From Falsihalocynthiibacter halioticoli (GTDB lineage: Bacteria; Pseudomonadota; Alphaproteobacteria; Rhodobacterales; Rhodobacteraceae), in the NCBI RefSeq assembly GCF_025802015.1, contig NZ_JAOYFC010000001.1:1-64000 (forward strand): 64,000 bases of DNA, given 5' to 3'. The position numbers and the translations under genes are program-made. Positions 16,679-25,726 of the stretch are shown one piece after another. The notes under the pieces were generated by a model. It saw nothing but the letters and a program-made list of their open reading frames with translations, was not told the DNA's origin and did no database searches. Numbering within the stretch: the first letter of the stretch is position 1; each line of letters begins with the position of its first letter.

Positions 16679-17045
16679 GCTCTCAGCTGAAAGGCATGCC
16701 ATGAAAGCACGATCTCGATGCCAACCAAAACAACGACCTTGAATGGCCGGCTTGTCAGCACGCGCTGCGCTACAAAAACTAATGTTTTGCGATCGCGAGA
16801 GAATGCTACGTTAGTTCAGCGCGAAAAATGGACGACTGGAAAGTCCGCAGCGCAGTCATCCAACATGCCGAAATGCTGTGCTCAGCGGCCAATGTCCGTA
16901 ATGCGGACTGCAGATGCAGCAAGGGAACCAATTGTCCAATGCCCGCTAGGGGCCGAAAATGGTTGTTCGCGTGGGACCTAAGGAAGGTTGGAACAACAAA
17001 TAGACTGCCCGTTTGCCTAAAAGCGAGGCGCGAGCCGGATTGAGG
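16679..17045. other. Gap of 367 bases with no supported gene
   Basis: Lies between convergent genes. Open frames here have no recognisable content. A small dyad GTCCG-TAATG-CGGAC is at 16894-16908. The base pattern looks like decayed sequence. No terminator with a T-run is visible. Confidence 0.4.
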
Positions 17046-17900
17046 TTAACCGCATTCCATCGACGCGACAGCGCGGTAGGTTTCGCCCTCATGAGGCGCC
17101 CGTCCACGGAACATATGAGCGGTTTGAAATGAGGATGTGAAACCCATCTTTTCCAGAGCCTCTAGCAGGGCTTTTTGGCGGGAGGGTATATCGACTGTAA
17201 CAAGCTCACTACTGAAATTGCTGGCAGCAGCACTTAATAGAACAAGTGCATCATCTGTGCTTTTCGCTACGATTGGTCCGACCTTGATACCCTCTAGGCA
17301 CGCTCGCGCTGTGGCAAAGCCACTCAAAGTTCCCGGCGTCTCCAGCACGACCGTTTTTCGGCTCGGCGTTGCATTGAACACCCATTGATCCAGGAATTGC
17401 CCGCGATCGTAGCCGGTCGCAGTCGCATCAAGCCGCGTGACTGTCTCACCGTCATGCATCGCATTTACAAGCCGCGCCTGCTCCATAGAGCATCCGGGGA
17501 TGCGCCCCTGAAGCCGTAAGACCGATCCGTGTTTTACAAAACCGGATGTCTCATAGTTGGCCTCTTGTGCAAGTACCCCATCCAAACCGATACATCGCGT
17601 CCCAGCATGTTCGAGCCCATGTTTCCACAGTGCAAACCCTATGCCTTGCCCACGAAACTCGGGCCTGCAAAGGTACAGCCCAAGGAAGGCTACATGGTCG
17701 TCGTGATTGACGACGGAAACCGCTGCAACCATCTCGCGCGCGATCCGCGCAACGAAGAAACCGTGTTTGTCAGTGGACCAGAAAGCCTCGGCGTCATCCA
17801 CCCCGGGGTTCCAGCCTTCATCAGCTGCCCAATCGATCATTTGCCGCACATCGTCCAATGCCGCCGTCTCGAACCGCACATCAGACAGGTTCAAAGTCAT
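17046..17900 (-). CDS. GNAT-family acetyltransferase
   Basis: A 284-residue acyl-CoA-dependent N-acyltransferase with the acetyl-CoA loop RPEFRGQGIG (about residues 80-90) in an N-terminal GNAT domain and a second C-terminal domain like the one found in YitH-type proteins (about 150-280). The start at 17900 is chosen because its ATG overlaps the stop of the upstream GntR gene (ATGA), meaning translational coupling. The substrate is unknown; being co-expressed with a regulator divergent from a polyamine-type importer, an imported amine or amino acid is plausible. Confidence 0.8.
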   Translation of the reverse strand: MTLNLSDVRFETAALDDVRQMIDWAADEGWNPGVDDAEAFWSTDKHGFFVARIAREMVAAVSVVNHDDHVAFLGLYLCRPEFRGQGIGFALWKHGLEHAGTRCIGLDGVLAQEANYETSGFVKHGSVLRLQGRIPGCSMEQARLVNAMHDGETVTRLDATATGYDRGQFLDQWVFNATPSRKTVVLETPGTLSGFATARACLEGIKVGPIVAKSTDDALVLLSAAASNFSSELVTVDIPSRQKALLEALEKMGFTSSFQTAHMFRGRAPHEGETYRAVASMECG

Positions 17901-18583
17901 GGCGACAGGGCATCTTTTAGTGAAAGAGGGGCAGAGGTCTTGTTGCACAAATCCAAAGATGTGAGGAGATCGAGTAGGTGGTTCTTCATGAGCTCCTCTG
18001 CAAGCGGGCCGTCCCGATCCGCGAATGCGGAGATCAAAGCATCATGAGCATGGCTTTCGCACATCGCCGTCCGGCGTTGCCAATAAAGAGCGACGATCAA
18101 GGACGAGCGCGAAATCAATTGGGTGATAAAGGCCTCTATGGTTTTCTGGTCGGAGATGCGAGCGATTTCTATGTGGAATTGACCAGAAAGGTAGATCGCG
18201 CGGCCAAAGTTTCCGCTGTGCAGCGCGTCGTGTTCCGCATCGATGTGCGCTTGTAGTTTCGCGATGTCTTCTGCGGTTGCGCGTTCGGCGGCGGAATAGG
18301 CGTTGCGCGGCTCCAGAAGGGAACGCGCCTCGAAGACTTCTCGCGCTTCTTGGACAGAAGGCTGAGCGACAAAAGCTCCACGGTTGCGTTTGTGCTCGAC
18401 CAAACGTTGATGTGACAGCGTTTGAAGGGCGGCGCGCACGGTGGTTCGGCTCACGCCATAGACATCACCGATTTCATCCTCGCCCAGCTTCGTTCCCGGA
18501 GCCAGCAGATGCTCGTGAATGGCCAGCTCGAGTTTTTCAAACAATTCGTGAGCCGTCAAAGGTGGTGTGGGCATGTCTGTCAT
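17897..18583 (-). CDS. GntR-family regulator, FCD subfamily
   Basis: A 228-residue regulator with an N-terminal winged helix (about residues 8-75; DVYGVSRTTVRAALQTL) and an all-helical FCD ligand domain (about 85-215) that holds the usual metal/ligand histidines (FHIEIAR and CESHAHDALI). The ATG at 18583 has AAGGAA upstream and matches the family's N-terminus. It overlaps the acetyltransferase gene and is divergent from the PotABCD-like operon, which it probably represses in the absence of substrate. Confidence 0.88.
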   Translation of the reverse strand: MTDMPTPPLTAHELFEKLELAIHEHLLAPGTKLGEDEIGDVYGVSRTTVRAALQTLSHQRLVEHKRNRGAFVAQPSVQEAREVFEARSLLEPRNAYSAAERATAEDIAKLQAHIDAEHDALHSGNFGRAIYLSGQFHIEIARISDQKTIEAFITQLISRSSLIVALYWQRRTAMCESHAHDALISAFADRDGPLAEELMKNHLLDLLTSLDLCNKTSAPLSLKDALSP

Positions 18584-18648
18584 TAGCGTTCCTTCACCCT
18601 CATTTTGGATTCGCGGCGTCGACAATTCAAGGCGCAAAGTGCGTGCAG

Positions 18649-18672
18649 GATTATATACAATATTGTGCACAA
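18649..18672. promoter_or_regulatory. Candidate GntR operator
   Basis: A perfect 10-base palindrome TTGTGCACAA (18663-18672) directly adjoins TTATATACAATA, a related half-palindrome. Both fit the TNGT-N3-ACNA pattern of FCD-type GntR regulators. The position between the divergent gntR and ABC genes supports control of both. Confidence 0.5.
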
Positions 18673-18823
18673 AAATGAGGACAGGGCTGCAAAGACTGCG
18701 CAAAAATGCGGCGCAGGCGAGATTTGAGGCTCGTTAATCGTCAAATCTTCTGGCCTGACGATGCCACTAACTCGTGAATTGAGGAGGCAGACACCTGCTT
18801 TGCCTTTGAATACTGGAACGGAT

Positions 18824-19798
18824 ATGACGAACGGTTGCGATCTCGAACTGATCAACTTGACCAAGAAATATGGCGACGCGCTCGCTGTGGATCGGATCAA
18901 CGCCCACTTCAAAGCGGGGCAGTATGTGTGCCTCCTTGGCCCATCGGGATGCGGCAAATCTTCGACCCTTCGCATGATCGCGGGGCACGAGGATGTCACC
19001 GATGGCTCGATCGTTCTCGATGGTTTCGATGTGTCCTATCTGCCGCCAGCAAAGCGCGGCACGGCCATGATGTTCCAGAATTATGCGCTTTTTCCCCACT
19101 TGAGCGTACGCGACAATGCCGCTTTTTCCTTGCGCATGAAGGGGCAGGACAAGGCCACCCGTTACGCCGTTGCCGACGAACTCCTCGAAATGGTGGACAT
19201 GTCGGCCCTTGCCGATCGTCTGCCGTCACAACTCTCGGGGGGGCAACAACAGCGCGTGGCGTTGGCCCGGGCACTGGTAACCAAGCCCAAAGTCCTTCTC
19301 CTTGATGAACCGCTTTCAGCGCTTGACCCGTTCTTGCGCGTTCGCATGCGCACCGAGCTCAAGAAACTGCAACGCGAACTCGGCATCACATTCATTCACG
19401 TCACACACGGTCAAGACGAAGCACTCGCGCTCGGTGATGAATTGGTCGTGATGAACAACGCCGTAATCGAGCAGTCCGGCCCTGCGCGCGATGTTTGGTC
19501 CACGCCAAAGACCGAATTCGTTGCGCGATTTATGGGGGGACACAACGTCATCACCTTTGAGGGTGAAAAGGCAGCATTGCGTGCAGATGACGTACGCTTT
19601 GGAGCCGAAGGCCTCCCCGCGACGATCACGTCGATTGAATATCAAGGCGCGCATTTTGCGCTCAACACCCGCACGCAAGCAGGCGAGGACATCCTCGCAC
19701 TGATGCCTGATGAGGTCTTCTTCGACACACCAAAAAAACCGGGAGATGCCGTTTCGCTCACCTGGGATGAGGGGCGGCTGCACCGCCTCCAAACTTGA
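18824..19798 (+). CDS. ABC transporter ATP-binding protein, PotA type
   Basis: A 324-residue ATPase that powers the importer encoded downstream. Seen: Walker A GPSGCGKS (about residue 39), Q-loop MMFQNYALFPH, signature LSGGQQQR, Walker B VLLLDEP with D-loop SALD, and the switch His in VTHGQDEA. A shortened C-terminal TOBE-like part follows (about 240-324). The ATG at 18824 has GGAACGG upstream. It leads an operon of ATPase, binding protein, two permeases and a racemase. The family includes spermidine/putrescine importers; the substrate here is not proven. Confidence 0.9.
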   Translation: MTNGCDLELINLTKKYGDALAVDRINAHFKAGQYVCLLGPSGCGKSSTLRMIAGHEDVTDGSIVLDGFDVSYLPPAKRGTAMMFQNYALFPHLSVRDNAAFSLRMKGQDKATRYAVADELLEMVDMSALADRLPSQLSGGQQQRVALARALVTKPKVLLLDEPLSALDPFLRVRMRTELKKLQRELGITFIHVTHGQDEALALGDELVVMNNAVIEQSGPARDVWSTPKTEFVARFMGGHNVITFEGEKAALRADDVRFGAEGLPATITSIEYQGAHFALNTRTQAGEDILALMPDEVFFDTPKKPGDAVSLTWDEGRLHRLQT

Positions 19799-19838
19799 GA
19801 AATCCACACGTACACTTCTGACAACAAGGGAACTGATC

Positions 19839-21101
19839 ATGTCTAAAATGCGCTATAGCCGACGTAGTATTCTGAAGTCGGGCGCAGCGGCCGCCGCGTC
19901 CACACTCGCCGCCCCCATGGTATGGGCGCAAGAAATCAAGGACATCAAACTCCGCCAGTTCGGGACGGGCGTTTCAAACCTCAACGACGTGGCGACGAAG
20001 GTCAAAGAAGACCTCGGCTTCACCCTTGAGATGACCGCCCTCGACTCTGACAGTGTGACCCAGCGTGCGGCCACCCAGCCTGATAGCTTCGACATTGCAG
20101 ACATCGAGTACTGGATCTGTAAAAAGGTCTGGCCGACAGGCAACCTGCAAGCCATGGACGCGTCCAAGATCACAAACTACGACAAGATTGCCGGCACCTT
20201 CCGCTCGGGCAAACTGACCCCCGAGAGCGTTATCGCCCAAGGTACCGCGCCGCACACTGTTGGCTTCGTCGAGGGCCCCGACAGCACTGCCTTCGCAACT
20301 GAAGAATCCGGTTGGATGACCCTCATCCCCACCATCTACAACGCAGACACGTTGGGCATTCGTCCCGACTTGATCAACCGCCCGATCGAGAGCTGGGCCG
20401 AGCTGCTGAACCCTGAGTTCAAGGGCAAAGCCTCCATCCTCGACATTTCGTCGATCGGAATCATGGATATGGCGATGGTCTGCGAAGCCATGGGTGAAAT
20501 CTCATACGGCGACAAGGGCAACATGACCAAGGAAGAGATCGACAAGACTTTCGCGATCTTCACCGCTGCCAAAGAAGCCGGCCAGTTTCGCGCCTTCTGG
20601 AAGTCATTCGACGAATCCGTGAACCTGATGGCCTCGGGTGAAGTTGTGATCCAGTCCATGTGGTCGCCTGCAATCACCGCGGTTAAGTCGCGCGGCGTGC
20701 CCTGTGTCTACCAGCCTCTCAAAGAGGGCTATCGCTCTTGGGGTGGTGGTTTGGGCCTCTCGGCCAGCTTGTCCGGCATGGAACTTGAGGCAGCCTATGA
20801 ATACATCAACTGGTACCTCTCCGGTTGGGTCGGCGGCTACCTGATGCGACAAGGCTACTATTCAGCCGTGCCCGAAACCTCCAAGAACTTCATGTCCGAG
20901 AACGAATGGGGCTATTGGTACGAAGGCAAAGAAGCCACCGATGTCATCACTTCTCCGACGGGCGACCAGCTCGCCGTGGCCGGGGATGTACGCGATGGCG
21001 GCTCCTTCACCGAGCGCATGGGCTCCGTTGTTTGCTGGAACTCCGTCATGGACGAGAACCAGTACATGGTCCGTAAGTGGAACGAGTTCATCGCCTCCTG
21101 A
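19839..21101 (+). CDS. ABC transporter substrate-binding protein (PotD-like, Tat signal)
   Basis: A 420-residue extracellular solute-binding protein of the spermidine/putrescine-type cluster. The ATG at 19839 follows AGGGAAC and gives a twin-arginine signal (YSRRSILK, then an Ala-rich h-region ending MVWAQ), so the protein is folded before export. The mature part has the PotD pattern of two lobes with aromatic ligand residues (WGGGLGLS, INWYLSGWVGGYL). The following stem-loop may raise its level over the permeases. Confidence 0.88.
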   Translation: MSKMRYSRRSILKSGAAAAASTLAAPMVWAQEIKDIKLRQFGTGVSNLNDVATKVKEDLGFTLEMTALDSDSVTQRAATQPDSFDIADIEYWICKKVWPTGNLQAMDASKITNYDKIAGTFRSGKLTPESVIAQGTAPHTVGFVEGPDSTAFATEESGWMTLIPTIYNADTLGIRPDLINRPIESWAELLNPEFKGKASILDISSIGIMDMAMVCEAMGEISYGDKGNMTKEEIDKTFAIFTAAKEAGQFRAFWKSFDESVNLMASGEVVIQSMWSPAITAVKSRGVPCVYQPLKEGYRSWGGGLGLSASLSGMELEAAYEYINWYLSGWVGGYLMRQGYYSAVPETSKNFMSENEWGYWYEGKEATDVITSPTGDQLAVAGDVRDGGSFTERMGSVVCWNSVMDENQYMVRKWNEFIAS

Positions 21102-21113
21102 TTGCGTCTCCCA

Positions 21114-21146
21114 GGGCGGGCGCGAGCATGATGTTTGCGTCCGCCC
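21114..21146 (+). promoter_or_regulatory. Strong intercistronic stem-loop after binding-protein gene
   Basis: GGGCGGGCGC (21114-21123) pairs with GCGTCCGCCC (21137-21146) at nine of ten positions. No U-run follows. It sits between the binding-protein gene and the first permease and probably protects or attenuates the transcript. Confidence 0.6.
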
Positions 21147-21174
21147 ATTCCCTTCACCAGACACGAGATTTCAC

Positions 21175-22029
21175 ATGCGCGCAACGAGTAACATCATCGC
21201 CTATTTGCAAGCCGCCCCTTTGATGGCGGTGCTTGCGACGTTCCTCATCGCGCCAATCTTTATGATCGTAATTGTCAGCTTCTGGGGTGCGACGGAATTT
21301 TCGATCTATCCAGCGTTCCAGTTCGACAATTATGCGTTCCTCTTTGGATCGCCGGTCACATACAAAGTTTTTTTCGCGACGTTCAAATATGCTTTCATCA
21401 CATGGGTCTTCACACTGACCATCGGCTTTACAGTCGCGTATTTCCTCGCCTTCCATGTACGCACTCAGACAATGCAAACAGCGCTGTTTTTGCTGTGCAC
21501 CATCCCGTTCCTGACATCGAACATCATTCGAATGATCTCGTGGATTCCATTCCTAGGGCGCAATGGCATCGCAAATCAGGCACTCATATCGTGGGGTATT
21601 ATCGATGAGCCGCTCGAATGGCTGCTCTACTCGGATTTTTCCGTCATTCTTGCCTTTGTACATCTCTACACGCTGTTCATGGTTGTGCCGATTTTCAATA
21701 CGATGATGCGGATCGACAGATCATTCATCGAGGCCGCCTACGACAACGGGGCCAGCGGACTTCAAACCCTGTGGCACGTCATCATTCCGTTGACGAAGCC
21801 GGGCATCATGATCGGTACGATTTTTGTGGTGACACTGGTCATGGGCGACTTCATCACCGTGCGGTTCATGTCGGGCAGCCAGAAGGCCAACGTTGGCCGA
21901 CTGATTTCTAACGACATTTCCCTGCTGCAATATCCGTCTGCCGCCGCCACGGCCGTTGTTCTCTTGGTGACTGTGCTTTTGGTGATCGGAATCCTGCTGC
22001 GCTTCGTCAACATTCGCAAGGAGCTGTAA
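21175..22029 (+). CDS. ABC transporter permease, PotB type
   Basis: A 284-residue inner-membrane protein with six predicted helices and the EAA coupling loop EAAYDNGASGLQTLWHVI at about residues 182-200. The ATG at 21175 is chosen because it starts the first hydrophobic segment; the earlier frame overlaps the binding-protein gene and is not membrane-like. It works with the next gene as the transport channel. Confidence 0.88.
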   Translation: MRATSNIIAYLQAAPLMAVLATFLIAPIFMIVIVSFWGATEFSIYPAFQFDNYAFLFGSPVTYKVFFATFKYAFITWVFTLTIGFTVAYFLAFHVRTQTMQTALFLLCTIPFLTSNIIRMISWIPFLGRNGIANQALISWGIIDEPLEWLLYSDFSVILAFVHLYTLFMVVPIFNTMMRIDRSFIEAAYDNGASGLQTLWHVIIPLTKPGIMIGTIFVVTLVMGDFITVRFMSGSQKANVGRLISNDISLLQYPSAAATAVVLLVTVLLVIGILLRFVNIRKEL

Positions 22030-22030
22030 A

Positions 22031-22867
22031 ATGGAAAAACGTCCCGGTTCATTCTATGTCTTGGCGAGCTTCTTCGGACTGTTCATGTTGTTCCTCTATG
22101 GCCCCACACTCACCATCGGATTGCTGTCATTCCAGGGCCCGCATGGCGGCCTGACGTTCCCGATGCAGGGCATGTCCTTCAACTGGTTTCGAGAGCTCTT
22201 CGAACAGCAGGCCGTGGGAGACATTTGGGGCGCATTCCGCCGCTCGTTGCTTCTTGGTTTCATGGTGATGATCGCCACGGTTGTTGTCTCTGTTTCGGCT
22301 GGTCTGGCCTTCCGAAAACGGTTCAAAGGCTCAGGTATTCTGTTCTACGTCACAATTACATCACTTGTTATTCCATCGATTCTGGTATCGCTTGGCGTCG
22401 GCCTAATCTTCAACCAGATCGGCTTTAAGGTGCACTGGGCGACTTCTGGCTTCGGCAGTCAGCTGACATGGACCTTGCCCTTTGGTTTGCTTATCATGTT
22501 TGCCGTCTTCAACCGGTTCGACAAATCCTTTGAAGAAGCGGCCCGTGATCAAGGCGCGTCGCCGCGTCAAGTCATCCAGCACGTTGTTGTTCCGATCATA
22601 GCCCCGTCTCTGATTGGCGTGGCCCTCTTCGGATTTACCTTGTCCTATGACGAGTTCGCGCGCTCGCTCCTGACTTCGGGCAGTTACAACACATTGCCGC
22701 TCGAAATCTTTGGGATGACCACCAATGTGACAACGCCGGTGATCTACGCTCTCGGCACATTCACGACCCTCTTTTCTCTGATCATCATTGGAGTCTTTCT
22801 TATGACCGTTTGGATCATGGGAAAGCGACGCCAACGAGCTGGGTCCGATGCAGGTAAGGCGACCTAG
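22031..22867 (+). CDS. ABC transporter permease, PotC type
   Basis: A 278-residue inner-membrane permease with six helices and an EAA loop (EEAARDQGASPRQVIQHVVV, about residues 165-185). An AAGGAG sequence overlaps the end of the upstream permease gene, one base before this start region, so the pair is tightly coupled. Its TAG stop overlaps the GTG start of the racemase gene (TAGTG). Confidence 0.9.
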   Translation: MEKRPGSFYVLASFFGLFMLFLYGPTLTIGLLSFQGPHGGLTFPMQGMSFNWFRELFEQQAVGDIWGAFRRSLLLGFMVMIATVVVSVSAGLAFRKRFKGSGILFYVTITSLVIPSILVSLGVGLIFNQIGFKVHWATSGFGSQLTWTLPFGLLIMFAVFNRFDKSFEEAARDQGASPRQVIQHVVVPIIAPSLIGVALFGFTLSYDEFARSLLTSGSYNTLPLEIFGMTTNVTTPVIYALGTFTTLFSLIIIGVFLMTVWIMGKRRQRAGSDAGKAT

Positions 22868-23517
22868 TGCATCTCGTTTACATCAATCCAAACGCCACTC
22901 AGGCAATGACAGACAGTGTTGTCGACATTGTGCGTGACGAATTTCCCGACGCGAAGTTCTCAGGGCTGACCAACACGCAGGGGCCGCTCGCGATCGAAGG
23001 GCAAGAGGATGGTGAGGCCGCGCTGCCTGGTGTGTTGGCTTTGGTTGACCATGCACAACGCCTGGGAGCCGATGCCATTATAATTTCTTGTTTCGACGAC
23101 ACCGGCCTTACCGAGGCGCGAGCGGCATCTTCAAAGCCCGTGTATGGAATCGGGCAATCGGCCTATCTAGCGGCGGCGAAAAAATCAGGCTATTTTTCCG
23201 TAGTGACGTCGCTCGGCGTGTCGGTCCCGGTCATAGAAGCCAATATCTCAACGCGTGGTTTCAAGGAGAGTTGCAAAGGCGTTTGGGCGAGCGGATTACC
23301 CGTTTTGGAAATTGAAACCGGCGCGGAGAGTGTGATCGACACCCTTGCCAAATCCATTGATCAGGCCTGTGAAACTGATGGCAGTGAAACTATCGTGCTC
23401 GGTTGCGCTGGCATGTCCCCGCTGTTGGAGCCACTGAACGCACGTTGTGATGTGGAGTTGATTGACGGCGTGCGTGCCTCAGCGGCTTTAGCCATATCCG
23501 AGCTTGAAAACCTATAG
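22867..23517 (+). CDS. Aspartate/glutamate/hydantoin racemase family protein
   Basis: A 216-residue member of the cofactor-independent Asp/Glu racemase superfamily, which moves a proton at a C-alpha centre with a pair of cysteines. Both are seen: Cys75 in SCFDDTG and Cys180 in LGCAGM. NPNAT at residues 7-11 fits the hydantoin/allantoin racemase branch. The GTG start overlaps the permease stop. Being the last gene of an ABC operon, it suggests that the imported compound is a chiral amide or amino acid such as a hydantoin; I infer this from context only. Confidence 0.85.
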   Translation: MHLVYINPNATQAMTDSVVDIVRDEFPDAKFSGLTNTQGPLAIEGQEDGEAALPGVLALVDHAQRLGADAIIISCFDDTGLTEARAASSKPVYGIGQSAYLAAAKKSGYFSVVTSLGVSVPVIEANISTRGFKESCKGVWASGLPVLEIETGAESVIDTLAKSIDQACETDGSETIVLGCAGMSPLLEPLNARCDVELIDGVRASAALAISELENL

Positions 23518-24058
23518 TCGCGGCTCACCCATTTTCTCCGCCCCAGCTAGGCGGGAGGATGTGTCTGTGAGAGAAATTGCCATTTTCAAAGACCCTGAAA
23601 CCTCCAAATGCTGCGGAGCTCCTCCAACGACGGCTTTTCGAACTCTGCAATGCGGCGAGGCAGGAATTCTCGAACGGCAGCTTAGGGCCGACTTCTGCCT
23701 CTAAACTTTGCACGACAGCTTAGTTCGACAACGGCGGTTGCGTACTCCCGCAACCAAAATTTAAACAATGATCATATTATCTTACGCCCCTTGGGGCGAT
23801 AAACGCGTTTGTGCGCTAAGGGCGTAGTGCTGCAAAGGTGATACGCCGCAGGGAGCAAAGATGAACTAAGGTAAAGCACTGTGTTGTTGGACAATCAGTG
23901 GGTTGCGGACTAACAGAAACAGAACTTAGTTGGGGCGCATGAGGCTCCCTCGCCGTACTCGGTTTTTTGCTATTATGTTAACTAGCTGCATGCGCGCCAA
24001 AGCGATTTGGTCCTAGGATACCCAGACATTTGCCGCCGTGCTTTCTGGCCCAATTCGG
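23518..24058. other. Gap of 541 bases with no supported gene
   Basis: No gene is supported. A hairpin CTCCGCC...GGCGGGAG at 23536-23557, 19 bases after the racemase stop, may end that operon. A second perfect hairpin CGCCCC-TT-GGGGCG is at 23785-23798. The rest looks like decayed sequence. Confidence 0.45.
23536..23557 (+). terminator. Candidate hairpin terminator after racemase gene
   Basis: CTCCGCC (23536-23542) pairs with GGCGGGAG (23550-23557) with one bulged G. No T-run follows on the plus strand, so intrinsic termination is uncertain. Confidence 0.35.
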
Positions 24059-24547
24059 TCAGCTCAGCAGCATTTCATTAACCTCACACACCATGTTTCG
24101 GCGTTCTTCAGGCGCCACCTCACGAAAGTAAGCTTCCAGGTTCCAGCCGGCCCAAAATTTTCCTATCTGCCCATTCGTCATTTCCGCCTTGCCAACAGCA
24201 GTTCCCGTTTTTTCTTCAAAGTAAGTATAGACGGATGCCCCGTTTCTTCCGTCGTCGCATTTGAACCTAGCAACACCAATTCCCAAGTAAGTTTTCTCCC
24301 ACAGGCCTACACATGACGCACCACTTGATGAAACAGCAATCAATGGGCCCCCTGCCAAACCGTGCGTTTGACCTCTGAAAATTTCGCCAGTCTTTTCGAT
24401 GCAACCGACAAATGGCACGCAGTAATCTTCAGTCGAGTCGCACTGAACAGTTTGTGCTTGGGCCGGTCCAATTTCAAATAATGCCAAAGCGAATGAAGCT
24501 TTCAGCGCACACCCAAGGATGAACCGTGCAAACAATTTGGAATTCAT
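24059..24547 (-). CDS. Small exported protein of unknown function
   Basis: A 162-residue protein with a clear signal peptide (MNSKLFARF, hydrophobic stretch, cleavage near AQAQ at residue 32). The mature part has several cysteines (CDSTEDYC, VGC, ASCVG, FKCDD, VCEV), which suggests disulfides in the periplasm. I recognise no family. It stands alone between two gene-poor gaps. Coding is supported by the intact signal peptide and balanced composition. Confidence 0.65.
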   Translation of the reverse strand: MNSKLFARFILGCALKASFALALFEIGPAQAQTVQCDSTEDYCVPFVGCIEKTGEIFRGQTHGLAGGPLIAVSSSGASCVGLWEKTYLGIGVARFKCDDGRNGASVYTYFEEKTGTAVGKAEMTNGQIGKFWAGWNLEAYFREVAPEERRNMVCEVNEMLLS

Positions 24548-25069
24548 GACCTAACAACACCGTTTAGAAGCAGTGCCTTATGGTGGTGCAGTAGAAACTT
24601 GATGGCAAGCTTTGGTTTGTAGTTTGGTGTACTGGATTAATATGGAGAGGCGAATTTGGAAAAGGTACGCGATGTAAGGAAGAACAGTATGGTTCTTACT
24701 ACTGGTCTGAATGCAGCTGAGCGTTTTCAGCACGGTGGTGGTTTGGCTGATGCAAGGCTTCTTGACCCGCGGCACTTTGCTGTCGAACTTTATCGCGGCT
24801 AGGTAAGACGCGTAGGTGTACAGCTAAGGCGCTTAATTGCCATCCTGAGGAACTTGCTAGAGCAGTTTGATCTTTGCCGCGAAAACTGACCCGAATTTTG
24901 TTGAAGTCACGGTTGTAGGGCTTTCCCCGCAAACATTCAGGCTACCAGCGATTTATTACCTGTAGATACTCACGGCCTTTCGGGAGGCTACTTTTTGACT
25001 ACCCATTTGGATTTTTGAGCAAGCTCGCAAACAATGGATTATTCGCAAAAATCTGTACGATGCCGCGGA
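24548..25069. other. Gap of 522 bases with no supported gene
   Basis: Several short open frames on both strands have no recognisable content, and the base pattern looks like decayed sequence. No transposase match or clear terminal repeat was seen. Confidence 0.4.
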
Positions 25070-25726
25070 TTAAGTTGTAAGCGTCCGTGTGAGTACGCCT
25101 GAAAAGTGTGATTTCAACGCGGCGACCGCGGCTTCGACGTCTTGGTTTTCGATCGCGTCTATTACATCAAGGTGCTCATTTAAGGAATGGACGGTGTTTT
25201 TGATGTTAACCGACTCCGGATTGAGCAGTCTAAACAGATACATTTTTTGCTGAGCTCGGTCATAGTTTTTCGAGATCTGCTCGTTGCTGAAAGCGCCGAT
25301 GAATGTACCGTGAAAATCCTTTTCAATTGCCACAAGCGGAATTCGATACTCTTCGGTGTCTGAAACTCCACGCACAAAGTCGATCATGTCGATATGTGCT
25401 TTGCGAGTTTTCTCGACCCAGCCGCGTCCGGAAAAATCCATAAACCGTCGAAGCCCCTCACACTCTAGAACTTCGCGATATTGGAATGTGTTGCCGACGA
25501 ATGAAACGTCCGGATAAAAAATGCGAACACCCATACGTTTGCGCACTTCAATCAGGCCTTCAGCTTCCAACAAAACAGAAACTTCGCGAAGGCTGGACAA
25601 GCTAAGCCCTAAGATATCGCAAAGTTCACTTTGCTTAATCGTTTGCCCAAGCTTAAGCTGGCCTTCGATCAATGCATCGAAGAAGCGATTTGCATCACTC
25701 ACGACTTTCGACGTTTCCGATATCAT
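25070..25726 (-). CDS. GntR-family regulator, FCD subfamily
   Basis: A 218-residue regulator with an N-terminal winged helix (about residues 12-70; IKQSELCDILGLSLSSLREV) and an FCD-type ligand domain (about 80-215). The ATG at 25726 has GGAG six bases upstream; an upstream TTG at 25738 is less likely. The wing is slightly unusual: SLSSLREV replaces the usual SRTPVREA. It is divergent from the aldehyde dehydrogenase gene and most likely controls the sugar-acid uptake and catabolic genes up to 34.1 kb. Confidence 0.83.
   Translation of the reverse strand: MISETSKVVSDANRFFDALIEGQLKLGQTIKQSELCDILGLSLSSLREVSVLLEAEGLIEVRKRMGVRIFYPDVSFVGNTFQYREVLECEGLRRFMDFSGRGWVEKTRKAHIDMIDFVRGVSDTEEYRIPLVAIEKDFHGTFIGAFSNEQISKNYDRAQQKMYLFRLLNPESVNIKNTVHSLNEHLDVIDAIENQDVEAAVAALKSHFSGVLTRTLTT

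Noticed and set aside
16718..17043. Two overlapping plus-strand frames after the LysR gene
   Set aside because: No motif, no ribosome-binding site and composition like the surrounding decayed sequence.
23785..23798. Perfect hairpin CGCCCC-TT-GGGGCG as an insertion-sequence end
   Set aside because: No matching repeat, transposase or target duplication was found nearby; too short to judge.
24699..24932. Minus-strand frame of 77 codons in the gene-poor gap
   Set aside because: Low-complexity product with no export signal or domain; probably chance.
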